NCBI RefSeq assembly: GCF_000969415.1
Contig: NZ_JZEX01000058.1
Span: 1 to 57,038 of the forward strand
Length of the DNA: 57,038 nt
DNA from: Devosia geojensis
GTDB taxonomy: Bacteria > Pseudomonadota > Alphaproteobacteria > Rhizobiales > Devosiaceae
Direction: 5' to 3'
The notes under the pieces are model-generated. The model was not told the origin of the DNA. It saw only the letters and a list, made by a program, of their open reading frames with translations, and did not search any database. The translations under genes and the position numbers were made by a program. Positions 11,701 through 19,642 of the stretch are shown here, piece by piece (position 1 is the first letter of the stretch; every line of letters starts with the position of its first letter).

Positions 11701-12273
11701 CAGTCGGGGCACATCCGCGAAGTCGGCTACGAGCTCTACCAGGCGATGCTCGAAGAGGCGGTCGCGGCGCTCAAGACGGGCGAGGAGGAATATGTCGACG
11801 AGAACGAGTGGAGCCCGCAGATCTCGCTCGGCATGCCGGTGATGATTCCCGAGCACTACGTGCCGGATCTGACGCTGCGCATGCAGCTCTACCGGCAGCT
11901 CGGCGATTTGAAGGACGCGCGCGAGATCGATGCAGCAGGTGCGGAACTCATCGACCGCTTCGGGCCGCTGCCGGACGAGGTCGAGGCACTGCTCAAGGTC
12001 ATCCTGGTCAAAGCGCTCTGCCGGGCGGCGAACGTCGAGAAGGTGGATGCAGGACCCAAGGGCGCGGTCATCACGCTGCGCAACAACGAGTTCGCGAATC
12101 CGGCGGGCCTCGTGCAACTGGTTGCCGATCCGGCCAACCAGGTGCGGATCAAGCCCGATCAGAAACTCGTGTTCGCGCGCAACTGGCCGACGCCGGAATC
12201 ACGTCTGAAGGGCGCCGCCGCGATCCTCTCGCGCCTCGCCAAGCTCGCGGAAATGGCCGCCGTTCCGGCATGA
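8776..12273 (+). CDS. mfd: transcription-repair coupling factor Mfd
   Basis: Mfd removes RNA polymerase stalled at DNA lesions and recruits UvrA. I chose the ATG at 8776 (MNEHVVKT), overlapping the sdhE stop as ATGA; an earlier in-frame ATG at 8686 would run 30 codons into sdhE. The resulting 1165 residues fit the family. Visible parts: a UvrB-like N-terminal region (LPAWDCLPYDRVSPN), the CarD-type polymerase-interacting domain around residues 490-570 (DLVVHVDHGIGRFIG), Walker A GDVGFGKTEVA, DEEQHFG, TATPIPRTLQ, and the C-terminal TRG and RID-type region. Confidence 0.98.
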   Translation: MNEHVVKTPDRTISNVPDGMQPMVLARLIEERIKAAPDDAASLVFVARDGRRMQRLAEVLTQMLPGHTILTLPAWDCLPYDRVSPNNVTIAARMSTLAALTNASTKGAVVLTAVNALIQRLPPRDVVAGMSFSAAAGRVVESDKLVAWAANNGYLRVPTVREAGEYAVRGGLVDLFPASADAPLRFDFFGSQLETIRTFDPDSQRTTGNLRRIDLAPMSEVLLNEETIRRFRQNYTRTFGGNTADDPLYGAVSAGSRYSGTEHWLPFFYERMDRLADYVGDAPFVYDDQAAEAYGERRQQIVDYYEAREQVRQQPPVAGGGAPYKPIEPGLLYAVSEHPYALAGAGTIQLSPFMAPGAREQDDAGGRIAPSFAAERQATDVNLFAAVVERLMAERRRGRRAIIACWSEGTRDRMTQVLKDHGLTNPRLAENWRDAETTSPNTTSLIVLGLETGFETDDLLVLSEQDILGERILRPQRKKKASDALTEAASLAAGDLVVHVDHGIGRFIGLKVIEAGGAPHECVEIEYAGDTKLYLPVENIELLSRYGSEDTGAQLDKLGGVAWQAKKGRLKKRIREMAEQLIKIAAARQLTRAEPIDIQPGAYEEFAARFPFEETEDQLTAIEAVFDDLTAGKVMDRLVCGDVGFGKTEVALRAAFAMSLSGRQVAVVVPTTLLARQHFKTFSERFAGLPVRVRHASRLVPSNELKATKDGLANGQVDIVVGTHALLSKSVKFQDLGLLIIDEEQHFGVAHKERLKEMKANVHVLTLTATPIPRTLQLALTGVRDLSLLATPPVDRLAIRTFISPFDPLSVREALLREKYRGGQAFYVVPRIKDQPDIAEFLRSQVPEVSFVVANGQMAPSELDDIMNAFYDGRFDVLVATTIVESGLDIPNANTLIVHRADNFGLAQLYQIRGRIGRAKQRAYALFTVPPDRKLTDTAERRLGVLQSLESLGAGFQLASHDLDIRGAGNLLGEEQSGHIREVGYELYQAMLEEAVAALKTGEEEYVDENEWSPQISLGMPVMIPEHYVPDLTLRMQLYRQLGDLKDAREIDAAGAELIDRFGPLPDEVEALLKVILVKALCRAANVEKVDAGPKGAVITLRNNEFANPAGLVQLVADPANQVRIKPDQKLVFARNWPTPESRLKGAAAILSRLAKLAEMAAVPA

Positions 12274-12395
12274 CATGCTTTCGGGGCAATGGCTTCGTTA
12301 AGGATTACGTGATCGTCCGCCTATAAGGGATTTGTAAGTCGTATCGGTCATGTTATTGCCCGAATTGAGCACTTGATGAACACCCAGAAAGGGTC

Positions 12396-12414
12396 GCCGG
12401 TGTCGCGCACCGGC
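12396..12414. other. hairpin in 5' leader of the IalB-family gene
   Basis: GCCGGTG (12396-12402) pairs with CACCGGC (12408-12414) over loop TCGCG. It lies 27-45 nt before the ATG of the next gene and has no T-run. It could stabilise the leader or be a leftover terminator of mfd. The AAGGAAAATC ribosome site downstream stays single-stranded in this fold. Confidence 0.4.
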
Positions 12415-12440
12415 CGCTGCCCAGGAAACAAGGAAAATCA

Positions 12441-13214
12441 ATGAGCCTCAGGAACCCCTTCATCGCCGGATTCACGGCCGTCGCGCTGCTGCTGTCTCCG
12501 ATGTCGGCGTTTGCCCAGGAGACCCAAACGCCTGCTGAAACCCCTGCCGAAGCTCCCGCCGAGGCCCCGCCGGCTGCTGGCGAGGCGGCTGCGGGGGCGC
12601 AGGCCGGCTTGCCGTCCCAGAACTGGCTCAAGGTCTGCGACCCGCTGCCCGACGGCCAGCGCGCCTGCATCATGCGCCAGGTCGTGCTCGCGAACGGCCA
12701 GTTCCTCGGTTCCTTCCTGCTCCGCGACGATCCGGGCCAGGAAAGCCGGCTGCTCGCCGTTGCCGCGGTTCCGCTCGGCGTGTTGCTGCCGTTCGGACTG
12801 ACCTGGCAGATCGACGGGGCCAAGCCCATCCGCGTGCCCTACATGCTCTGCGACCCGACCTCGTGCGCGACTCAGCTCGTCATCAACGAGGCCTACGTCA
12901 ATTCGCTGAAGCGCGGGAACACGCTGAAGCTCACCGCCAAGAATCGCCAGAATCAGGACCTGACCGTCGAGATCAGCCTTTCCGGCTTCACCGCCACCTA
13001 TGATGGCGAGGCTGCCCTGACGTTCGACGAGTTCCGCCAGGAGACCACCGGCGAATCCGCTCTCGAGCAGGTTCTGCAGGACCGTGCCGAGGAGCTGCGC
13101 CGCCAGCTCAACGGGCAGGAAGGCCAGGGCGGGGAAGCCCCTGCCGAGGGCGCTCCTGCCGAGGGCGCCGCGCCGGCTCCGGAAGCTCCGGCGCCCGAAG
13201 CACCGACCCAATAA
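12441..13214 (+). CDS. invasion-associated locus B (IalB) family periplasmic protein
   Basis: The 257-residue protein has a clear Sec signal (RNPFIAGFTAVALLL, cut after AFA, ~residue 25). A Pro/Ala/Glu linker follows (~28-52), then the IalB domain (~55-180). Four cysteines in the spacing KVC, RAC, LCD and SCAT should form two disulfides. The tail (~205-257) is a low-complexity repeat of EGAPAEG/APEAP units. IalB was named in Bartonella, but homologues are common in free-living Rhizobiales, where the role is unknown, so the name does not imply virulence. An AAGGA site precedes the ATG and a strong terminator follows. Confidence 0.88.
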   Translation: MSLRNPFIAGFTAVALLLSPMSAFAQETQTPAETPAEAPAEAPPAAGEAAAGAQAGLPSQNWLKVCDPLPDGQRACIMRQVVLANGQFLGSFLLRDDPGQESRLLAVAAVPLGVLLPFGLTWQIDGAKPIRVPYMLCDPTSCATQLVINEAYVNSLKRGNTLKLTAKNRQNQDLTVEISLSGFTATYDGEAALTFDEFRQETTGESALEQVLQDRAEELRRQLNGQEGQGGEAPAEGAPAEGAAPAPEAPAPEAPTQ

Positions 13215-13241
13215 GCCTGCCGACGAACGATTTTGATCCAA

Positions 13242-13266
13242 GGGGCGCCCTTCGGCGCCCCTTTTT
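13242..13266 (+). terminator. intrinsic terminator after the IalB-family gene
   Basis: GGGGCGCC (13242-13249) pairs with GGCGCCCC (13254-13261) around CTTC, followed at once by TTTTT (13262-13266). This is a textbook Rho-independent terminator, 27 nt after the stop. Confidence 0.92.
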
Positions 13267-13275
13267 GTCAGGTGT

Positions 13276-14439
13276 TCAGCCCCGGCCCATTCCGACGGCG
13301 AAGGCGCGTTTGCGGATGCCGGGCAACATCTTCATGCCCCAGAGGCCGCCGGCTCGCAGAAGCTGTGCGGGCAAGAGATCGGAAATCAGGGAGCGGAAGA
13401 GCGCATCGACCATGCCGCCGGTGCGTTTGAGGTCGGCTTCTCGACGCTCGGCATAGCGGCGACTGACGATGCGGGCCCAGTCGGGGGACGTCCGCCCGAC
13501 ATCCCCCAGCACCAAGGCCAGATCGGCCACATCGCGCAGGCCGAGGTTGAGGCCCTGGGCCCCGATAGGCGGGAAGGCGTGTGCGGCTTCTCCGACGAGC
13601 ACCACGCCGTCCTTGCCTGCCTGATCGACGGTGATGCTGCTCAGGGGAAACATGTGAGTGGGCGTCGCGAGCGAAACGCTGCCGAAGAGGTGCTGCGATT
13701 TTTCGGCAAAGAGGCGCGCGAGGGCTTCGCGGTCCATCGCCTGTGCCGCCTTGAGCACGGCGCGCTCGTCGATCCAGACCAGGTTGGCGCGACTTTCCCC
13801 CGCGGGCACCAGCGTGAACGGTCCTTGGGGATAGTGGAATTCGACCGATGTGCCGCCGAGCGGGCGGGCGAGGTCGAGATCGCAAACCAGCGCAGCCTGG
13901 GTGAAACCGCTTTCGCGAGCGCGGAAACCTGCTGCGGCACGCACCAGCGATTTCTTGCCATCGGCGCCGATCAGTAAGGGCGTACGCAGCGTTCCTCCGT
14001 CATCGAGGGTCAGGATAGCGCCGGTGTCATCGATCTCGAGGGCGGTGAGCGCGGCTTGCCTCGTCGTTAGGTTCGAAAGCTTTTCGCGCCCGGCCGCAAA
14101 CGCCTCGGCCAGCCGGGTGTTGGGAAAGTTCCAGCCGAAGGCGGCTAGCCCCGCCTCGCCTGCATCGAACAACGTCTCGGGTGCGCGCATCAGCCGGGAG
14201 GTGGCATCGATGATGCGGATATGCGTCAGCGCGTGGCCGATCCGGGCCGGGTCGTCGACGAGGCCTGCCGTGCGCAGATAATCGACGCTCGGCATCATCA
14301 AGGCCGAGGTGCGCCTGTCGGGCGGGGCAGCCGGGGCGACATGGATGACGGAGAGCCCCGCCTGCGCCACGGCGATCGCGGCCGCGAGCCCCGCCAGCCC
14401 TCCACCGACGACGATTGCCTGCGAATCGAACCGGGTCAT
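13276..14439 (-). CDS. UbiH/UbiF-type FAD-dependent hydroxylase
   Basis: Starting at MTRFDSQ (14439), the protein has 387 residues, the usual size for class A flavin hydroxylases of ubiquinone synthesis. The N-terminal Rossmann motif is VVGGGLAGLAAA (~8-19), and the second FAD motif is VVLVGEAAHAFPPIGAQGLNLGLRD (in two parts, near residues 275-300). The likely job is ring hydroxylation of a polyprenyl-phenol in ubiquinone synthesis, at the membrane. Which carbon it modifies cannot be told from the sequence. A slightly longer start (14466) is possible. It converges on the terminator of the IalB-family gene. Confidence 0.9.
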   Translation of the reverse strand: MTRFDSQAIVVGGGLAGLAAAIAVAQAGLSVIHVAPAAPPDRRTSALMMPSVDYLRTAGLVDDPARIGHALTHIRIIDATSRLMRAPETLFDAGEAGLAAFGWNFPNTRLAEAFAAGREKLSNLTTRQAALTALEIDDTGAILTLDDGGTLRTPLLIGADGKKSLVRAAAGFRARESGFTQAALVCDLDLARPLGGTSVEFHYPQGPFTLVPAGESRANLVWIDERAVLKAAQAMDREALARLFAEKSQHLFGSVSLATPTHMFPLSSITVDQAGKDGVVLVGEAAHAFPPIGAQGLNLGLRDVADLALVLGDVGRTSPDWARIVSRRYAERREADLKRTGGMVDALFRSLISDLLPAQLLRAGGLWGMKMLPGIRKRAFAVGMGRG

Positions 14440-14632
14440 CTGCTTGCTCGCTGGAAGAGTGGGCAACGACGAGTGTTAGCATCGGGGGACATCCGGAACC
14501 AGCGGCGAGACCCGACGTCGACCATTTGTCGCAAGAGGCAGCGAGGTTGGAGCAATTCCGCACCAGCCGGCTTTTCTTGCAGTGTTTCAATGATTAAATG
14601 CTGGAGCGGTTTTTCGCCAAAGGGCTGGAGAA

Positions 14633-15538
14633 ATGATGGAACTGTTGCTCGACCCGAATGTCTGGGTCGCCTTCGTCACGTTGACCGTGATGGAGATCGT
14701 CCTCGGCATCGACAATATCGTCTTCATTTCGGTCCTGGTGTCGCGGCTGCCGCGCGAGCAGGCCGAATTCGCACGCAAGCTCGGCATCGGCCTGGCGCTG
14801 GTGTTCCGCATCATCCTGCTGTTCCTCATCAGCCTGATCGTTCAGCTGCAGGATCCGGTGTTCTCGGCCTTCGGTCATGACTTCTCGTGGAAGGACATCA
14901 TCCTTCTCGCCGGCGGCGGCTTCCTCATCTACAAGGCCACGCACGAGATGCACGCAGCCATCGAGGAGCCGCACGAGGTGGGCCTGGCCGAGGCGGCTAA
15001 GGCCAGCCTCCAGGCCATTCTGGTGCAGATCGTCGTCATCGACATGGTGTTTTCCATCGATTCGATCATCACCGCCGTCGGCATGGTGCCGGCGGATCAG
15101 GTGGCGGTCATGGTGGCCGCTGTCCTCGTCGCGGTCGGCGTGATGTTCGTTGCTTCCGGTCCGATCGCCAGGTTCGTCGCCGACCATCCGACCACCAAGA
15201 TGCTGGCCCTCGCCTTCCTGCTGCTCATCGGCGTGACGCTGGTGGCCGACGGTCTCGGCTTCCACATCCCCAAGGGCTACGTCTATTCGGCCATGGCTTT
15301 CTCGGTGCTGGTCGAAGCGGTCAACATCTTCGCCAAGCACCGCAAGCTGGCGCGTGGTGGTGCCTCGGGGGGCCATGTGGAGGTGACGCCCTTTACCGGG
15401 GCCACCGGTTCCGTGGCGGCTGACGCCGCTACGGCGGCAACCGGCGGCGGGCCGAGACCGAAGCCGCGCGGCAAGTCGACGCCGGCGTCCCGTGCGCAAT
15501 CGCGGCCGAAATCGGCTCCGAGGAAACCCAAGTCATGA
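14633..15538 (+). CDS. TerC-family integral membrane protein
   Basis: The 301-residue protein has about seven to eight membrane segments up to residue ~240. The two acidic signatures of the family are EIVLGIDNIVFI (~17-28) and MVFSIDSIITAVG (~138-150); these Asp residues probably bind or pass a divalent cation such as Mn2+. The C-terminus (~245-301) is a hydrophilic Gly/Ala/Pro/Lys/Arg-rich tail that ends very basic and is presumably cytoplasmic. GGAG precedes the tandem ATGATG start. In many bacteria TerC-like genes sit under a Mn riboswitch (yybP-ykoY); I do not see one in the 166 nt upstream. Confidence 0.9.
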   Translation: MMELLLDPNVWVAFVTLTVMEIVLGIDNIVFISVLVSRLPREQAEFARKLGIGLALVFRIILLFLISLIVQLQDPVFSAFGHDFSWKDIILLAGGGFLIYKATHEMHAAIEEPHEVGLAEAAKASLQAILVQIVVIDMVFSIDSIITAVGMVPADQVAVMVAAVLVAVGVMFVASGPIARFVADHPTTKMLALAFLLLIGVTLVADGLGFHIPKGYVYSAMAFSVLVEAVNIFAKHRKLARGGASGGHVEVTPFTGATGSVAADAATAATGGGPRPKPRGKSTPASRAQSRPKSAPRKPKS

Positions 15539-16506
15539 CGCAGGCGATCGTCGTCCACAGGACGGGCGGGCCAGAAGCCCTCGAGTTCGAGGAGTGGTCC
15601 ACCGGAGAGCCCGGACCGGGGCAGGTGCGCATCCGGCAGACGGCCATCGGCGTCAACTTCATCGATACCTACCAGCGATCGGGCCTCTACAAGGTCGAGA
15701 CGCCCTTCGTCGCCGGTGGCGAAGGGGTGGGCACGGTCGTTGCGGTGGGCGAAGGCGTGGACGGCATCTCGGTCGGGGACCGCGTTGCCTATCAGAGCGT
15801 GCTCGGCGCCTATGCCCGCGAGCGCCTGTTGCCGGCCGAAAAGGCCATTCCGGTGCCCGATGGCCTCGACGACCGGCAAGTCGCCGCGATGATGCTCAAG
15901 GGGCTCACGGCCTACTATCTCCTTTTCAAGACCTGGCCGCTGGCAGCGGGCGAGACGATCCTCTACCACGCCGCCGCCGGCGGGGTCGGGCTCATCGCCT
16001 GCCAGTGGGCCAAGGCGCTGGGCGCGCGGGTGATCGGCACCGTTGGATCGAGAGACAAGATTGAACTTGCGCTCGCCAACGGGTGCGGCGAGGTCATCAA
16101 CTACCGGGAAGAGGATGTCGTCGCGCGGGTGCGTGAGCTGACTGACGGCAAAGGCGTGGACGTCGTCTATGACGGCGTCGGCAAGGATACCTTCGAGACG
16201 TCGCTCGACTGCCTGCGCCCGCGAGGGCTGATGGTGAGCTTCGGCAATGCCTCGGGCGTCGTTTCCATTCCCGACCTCGGCATCCTGGCGCGTAAGGGTT
16301 CGCTCTACCTTACCCGTCCGACGGGCGCGGCGTATTTTCCGGGGCGCAAGGAACTACTCGAAGGCGCGAATGCGCTTTTCGAGGCGGTCAAATCGGGCGA
16401 AGTCAGGATATCCGTCAACCACACCTACCGGCTGGAGGACGCCGCCGAAGCGCATAGAGCGCTCGAGGCGCGCGAGACGACGGGGTCGATCGTCCTACTC
16501 CCCTGA
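15535..16506 (+). CDS. NADPH:quinone oxidoreductase, zinc-free MDR family
   Basis: The 323-residue enzyme fits the Qor branch of the medium-chain dehydrogenase family. It has the GroES-like N-terminal half (GPGQVRIRQTAIGVNFIDTY) and a Rossmann half with AAAGGVGLIACQWAKALGA (~145-165) for NADPH. No zinc-ligand cysteines occur at the catalytic site, which is normal for Qor. It probably reduces quinones or related enones in the cytosol. Its ATG overlaps the terC stop by 4 nt, so the two are coupled. Its last 12 nt overlap the end of the convergent DUF72 gene. Confidence 0.93.
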   Translation: MTQAIVVHRTGGPEALEFEEWSTGEPGPGQVRIRQTAIGVNFIDTYQRSGLYKVETPFVAGGEGVGTVVAVGEGVDGISVGDRVAYQSVLGAYARERLLPAEKAIPVPDGLDDRQVAAMMLKGLTAYYLLFKTWPLAAGETILYHAAAGGVGLIACQWAKALGARVIGTVGSRDKIELALANGCGEVINYREEDVVARVRELTDGKGVDVVYDGVGKDTFETSLDCLRPRGLMVSFGNASGVVSIPDLGILARKGSLYLTRPTGAAYFPGRKELLEGANALFEAVKSGEVRISVNHTYRLEDAAEAHRALEARETTGSIVLLP

Positions 16507-17409
16507 GGCCTTGGGCCGGTCGGCAGCGCGCGGTCCTGCGCCGAGCCGATCGGCCAACGCCTCGGCATCCGCCGGGGCACGTACCTTGGCGTCGTTGTCG
16601 AAGAAGACGAACACATCGCGTCCGCTCTTGCGGCGCGGGGTCGGCGCCGCGACGCGCTCCGCATCTTCCGGTTCGGCGCCTCGAACCCAGGTGCGGACGC
16701 GGGCCGCCCAGCGATCGAGCGCCTTGCCGTCATAGCCGCTGGTATAGAGCACTTCGGATCCGTGCAGGCGGCAGTAGACGAAGTCGCTGGTCAGATCCAT
16801 CAGCAGCGGCCACTCGACGGTATCGGCGCAGACGAGCGCCACGCGATGCCTGCGCAAGAGCCGGATGAATTCGGGTGAGCGGAAACTCTCGTGCCGGATC
16901 TCGACGGCGTGGCGCACCGGCTGATGGACATCGCTCTTCAGCCAGTTGCGGCCGTCGAGCCGTTCGTCGTGCCGGCGGGCGAGGGCGGAGGCCTCATCCG
17001 TATCGTGCGGCAGCAGGCCGAGGAACCGATCGAAGAGATCGCGGTCGAACTTCATGCGCGGCGGAAACTGCCAGAGGAAGGGGCCGAGCTTCGGTCCCAG
17101 CCGCAGAGGGCCCGAGGCCATCAAGTTGGCCAGCGGCGCCTCGATACCGCGCAGCTTGAGCATGTGCGTGATGTAACGCGAGCCCTTGATGGCGAACACG
17201 AAATCGTCCGGCGTTTCCTCGCGCCAGCGCCCGAATGCCTCGGGCCGCTGCAGGCCGTAAAAGGTCCCGTTGATCTCGATCGCGCGGAAGTGCTCGGCGG
17301 CATAGGCGAGCTCCCGCTTCTGCGGCAGGCCTTCGGGATAGAACTCTCCGCGCCATGGCTTGTAGGTCCAGCCCGAAATGCCGATGCGTATGGTTCCAGA
17401 TTTGCTCAT
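16495..17409 (-). CDS. DUF72 family protein (TIM-barrel-like)
   Basis: The 304-residue protein matches DUF72: IRIGISGWTYKPWRGEFYP at the start, FRAIEINGTFYGLQ, FAIKGSRYITH, a FLWQFPP segment, AVEIRHESF, and a C-terminal YCRLHGSEVLYTSGY with VFFDNDA. The family adopts a TIM-barrel related to sugar or nucleic-acid enzymes, but no reaction is settled. An insertion of charged residues (~245-265) precedes the final strand. Convergent with the quinone oxidoreductase gene, with a 12-nt overlap. Confidence 0.9.
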   Translation of the reverse strand: MSKSGTIRIGISGWTYKPWRGEFYPEGLPQKRELAYAAEHFRAIEINGTFYGLQRPEAFGRWREETPDDFVFAIKGSRYITHMLKLRGIEAPLANLMASGPLRLGPKLGPFLWQFPPRMKFDRDLFDRFLGLLPHDTDEASALARRHDERLDGRNWLKSDVHQPVRHAVEIRHESFRSPEFIRLLRRHRVALVCADTVEWPLLMDLTSDFVYCRLHGSEVLYTSGYDGKALDRWAARVRTWVRGAEPEDAERVAAPTPRRKSGRDVFVFFDNDAKVRAPADAEALADRLGAGPRAADRPKASGE

Positions 17410-17482
17410 GGTCCAGCCGGTGCTGCCATCTCGTGATTCTCAACGAGGGCGGGGCGGCACGGGTTGCGCGGTCGGGCTGCGC

Positions 17483-17905
17483 TCAATCCACGGGCAGGAA
17501 ATCGGGGTTGTAGACCACTTCCCAGAGATGGCCGTCCGGATCCTGGAACTGTCCGGCGTAGCCGCCATAGAACGTCTTCCGGGCGGGTCTGATCACCGTG
17601 GCGCCGGCGGAAGCAGCCTGGCGCATGACGGCGTCCACGTCATCGACGCTGGTGACGTTGTGGCCGAGCGTGAACTCGGTCGGGCTGCGCTGCGATTTCT
17701 CGATGCCGGCGTCGTGGGCGATGTTGTCGCGCGAGAACAGGGCAAGCCGCAGGCCGCTCTGCAGATCGAAGAAGACCACCGCGCCATGCTCGAACTCGGT
17801 GCCGACAATACCTTCGGCCGGAAATCCCAGTCCCTCGCGATAGAACTTGAGCGATGCTTCGAGGTCGTCGACGCCGAGCGTGATCACGGTTATCCGAGGC
17901 TTCAT
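17483..17905 (-). CDS. VOC-superfamily (glyoxalase-like) protein
   Basis: From the ATG at 17905 (MKPRITVITLGV), preceded by AGGAGA at 8 nt, the protein has 140 residues. The paired beta-alpha-beta-beta-beta modules of the vicinal oxygen chelate fold are visible: LEASLKFYREGLGF in the first and GYAGQFQDPDGHLWEVVYNP in the second. Likely metal ligands are the Glu in EFEHGA and the Glu of WEV. Substrate is unknown; antibiotic resistance, dioxygenase and glyoxalase members all share this fold. An upstream in-frame ATG (17974) is less likely because it lacks a ribosome site and family similarity. Confidence 0.85.
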   Translation of the reverse strand: MKPRITVITLGVDDLEASLKFYREGLGFPAEGIVGTEFEHGAVVFFDLQSGLRLALFSRDNIAHDAGIEKSQRSPTEFTLGHNVTSVDDVDAVMRQAASAGATVIRPARKTFYGGYAGQFQDPDGHLWEVVYNPDFLPVD

Positions 17906-18023
17906 AGGGTGTCTCCTCGTTGGATTGCAGGTCCAACGAGGCCTCAGTCGACATGGTTGCGCTTCGATTTGCAACGGCAGGTCAGCAATGGCGGACGAAA
18001 CCGAGGACTACATCCTTCCAGCA

Positions 18024-18347
18024 TCAAACCGCTCTTGGGCGGCCCTGATATCCGTCATTCGATCGCCTATCCAATCCGAAATCGCCCGCATGGGCGTCGA
18101 CACTTCCTTCCCGAGCGGCGTGGCCCTCGATTGCCTCGCCAAGCACTTCCTCGGAAGCGCCATCGGAATAGACATCGGCGGTATCGAACAGGTTGACGCC
18201 TGCCTCCAGGCATATGTCCACCAAGCGACGGGCCTCCTTTGCATCGGAGGTGCCCCAATTGCCGAAGAGCGGGCCGCCGAATGTGCCTGCGCCAAAACTG
18301 AGGACCGGAACCTTGAGGCCGGATTTTCCGAGTGATCGATAGTCCAG
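18024..18347 (-). pseudogene. truncated aldo/keto reductase remnant
   Basis: The reading frame encodes only the N-terminal third of an aldo/keto reductase: LDYRSLGKSGLKVPVLSFGAG, then EAGVNLFDTADVYSDGASEEVLGEAI, with the catalytic Asp and Tyr of the DTADVY segment. After about 80 residues the similarity stops; the frame continues with unrelated sequence and ends at 18024, while family members run to ~310-330 residues. The position where homologues have Met carries CTG (18347-18345), although AAGGAG sits 7 nt ahead of it. Both start and 3' two-thirds seem lost. It lies behind the MFS gene on the same strand. Confidence 0.75.
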
Positions 18348-18366
18348 GGGAATGCTCCTTACAAAA

Positions 18367-19542
18367 TCAGACTGCGTGTGGAGGCGTAAGAGCCATGCGC
18401 CTGCCGGAACGGACCGCAATCAGCGCGGTGGCAATGGCAAGGGCAGGGAAAATCGCGGCAATGAAGGGCACTAGGGCAAGGCCGGGGCCGTGGTCGATCA
18501 CCATGCCGCCTGTCCACGCCCCGATGGCGTTGCCGAGATTGAACGCACCGATGTTGAAGCTCGATGCAAGGCTCTGGCCGGCGCCCTCGGCCTTCGAAAG
18601 CACCCACATCTGCAAGGGCGCGACGGTGGCAAAGCCCGCAGCGCCGAGCAAAGCCGTGAAAAGCACCGCGGCGATCTGGTTGTTGAAGGCGAAGGTCATC
18701 AGCCCCAACACAAGGCCAAGCACCGCCAACGTGCTGAAAATGGCGTGTATGAGGTTACGGTCGGCAAGCCTTCCGCCCAAGAGGTTGCCCGCCACGAGAC
18801 CGCCGCCGAAAACCAAGAGGATGGGCGAGACGGCGCTGTCGGAAAAGCCGCTCATCCCGGTCAGCAGCGGTGCGATATAGGTGAAGACGGCAAAGACACC
18901 GGCATAGCCGAGGACCGTCGTCAAAAGGCCGAGCAGTACGGGCCGGCGGGTGATGGCACGCAGATCGGCCCGCCAGTCGGAGGCACCGGGCGGCGTGCGG
19001 TCCGGCGGCACGAAGGTAGCCAGGACGAGCAGGGCAACCAGCCCCACAAGCGCCACGGCCCAGAAGGTCGAACGCCAGCCGTAATGCTGTCCGAGCCAGG
19101 TGCCGAACGGCACACCTAGTACGGTCGCCAATGTTACCCCGGTAAACATGATGGCAATAGCGGAGGCACGCCTGTCCTCGGCAACGAGGCTGGTGGCCAC
19201 CACGGCTCCAACGCCAAAGAAGGTTCCATGCGTCAGGGCCGTCAGCACACGGGCGGCCATCAGCCAGCCATAACCTGGAGCCAGCGCGCAGGCGGCGTTA
19301 CCGATGACGAAGATGACCATAAGGCCGACAAGGACATGCTTACGCGGCCAACGGGCGGTGAACGCGGTGAGGACCGGCGCCCCAACAGTCACGCCGAGCG
19401 CGTAACCGGAGATCAGCAGGCCGGCAGCGGCGATCGTGACGTTCAACTCGCGGCTGACCTCCAGCAGAAGGCCCATGATGACGAATTCGGTAACGCCGAT
19501 GCCGAAGGCACCGGCCGTCAGGGCGTAAAGAGCGAGCGGCAT
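18367..19542 (-). CDS. MFS transporter, drug/sugar exporter (DHA1) type
   Basis: From MPLALYALTAGAF the protein has 391 residues and about twelve membrane helices. It matches the AraJ/YdhP-like branch of the major facilitator superfamily: FGIGVTEFVIMGLL in helix 1, the motif-A loop TARWPRKHVLVG between helices 2 and 3 (R-rich), and TPGxxxGP-like motif C region VLTALTHGTFFGVGA. Such proteins usually export small drugs or sugars by proton antiport in the inner membrane. A LysR regulator is divergent across 100 nt, the common regulator/exporter pairing. A longer start at 19590 is possible but adds no helix. Confidence 0.9.
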   Translation of the reverse strand: MPLALYALTAGAFGIGVTEFVIMGLLLEVSRELNVTIAAAGLLISGYALGVTVGAPVLTAFTARWPRKHVLVGLMVIFVIGNAACALAPGYGWLMAARVLTALTHGTFFGVGAVVATSLVAEDRRASAIAIMFTGVTLATVLGVPFGTWLGQHYGWRSTFWAVALVGLVALLVLATFVPPDRTPPGASDWRADLRAITRRPVLLGLLTTVLGYAGVFAVFTYIAPLLTGMSGFSDSAVSPILLVFGGGLVAGNLLGGRLADRNLIHAIFSTLAVLGLVLGLMTFAFNNQIAAVLFTALLGAAGFATVAPLQMWVLSKAEGAGQSLASSFNIGAFNLGNAIGAWTGGMVIDHGPGLALVPFIAAIFPALAIATALIAVRSGRRMALTPPHAV

Positions 19543-19597
19543 GTCCTGTCCCGTAATTTTGAAATCCGGGGCGAGAGATAGAACCTGCAAGCAAGGT

Positions 19598-19625
19598 GAT
19601 GTAGTATGCCGATTGGAATATCATC
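19598..19625. promoter_or_regulatory. candidate LysR-type operator between MFS and LysR genes
   Basis: GATG (19598-19601) and CATC (19622-19625) form the outer arms of an imperfect 28-bp inverted repeat, with AT-rich inner arms (TAGTAT and AATAT). It sits in the middle of the 100-nt divergent gap, where a LysR protein usually binds to control itself and its target. The repeat is imperfect, so this is a weak call. Confidence 0.25.
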
Positions 19626-19642
19626 TATGAATTCAAGGACCA

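Noticed and set aside
14467..14632. Mn-sensing yybP-ykoY riboswitch ahead of terC
   Set aside because: I could not find its conserved loops or the two-helix junction in this 166-nt leader.
17847..18335. Plus-strand open frame opposite the aldo/keto reductase remnant
   Set aside because: No family likeness; it is the complement of a recognisable reductase fragment.
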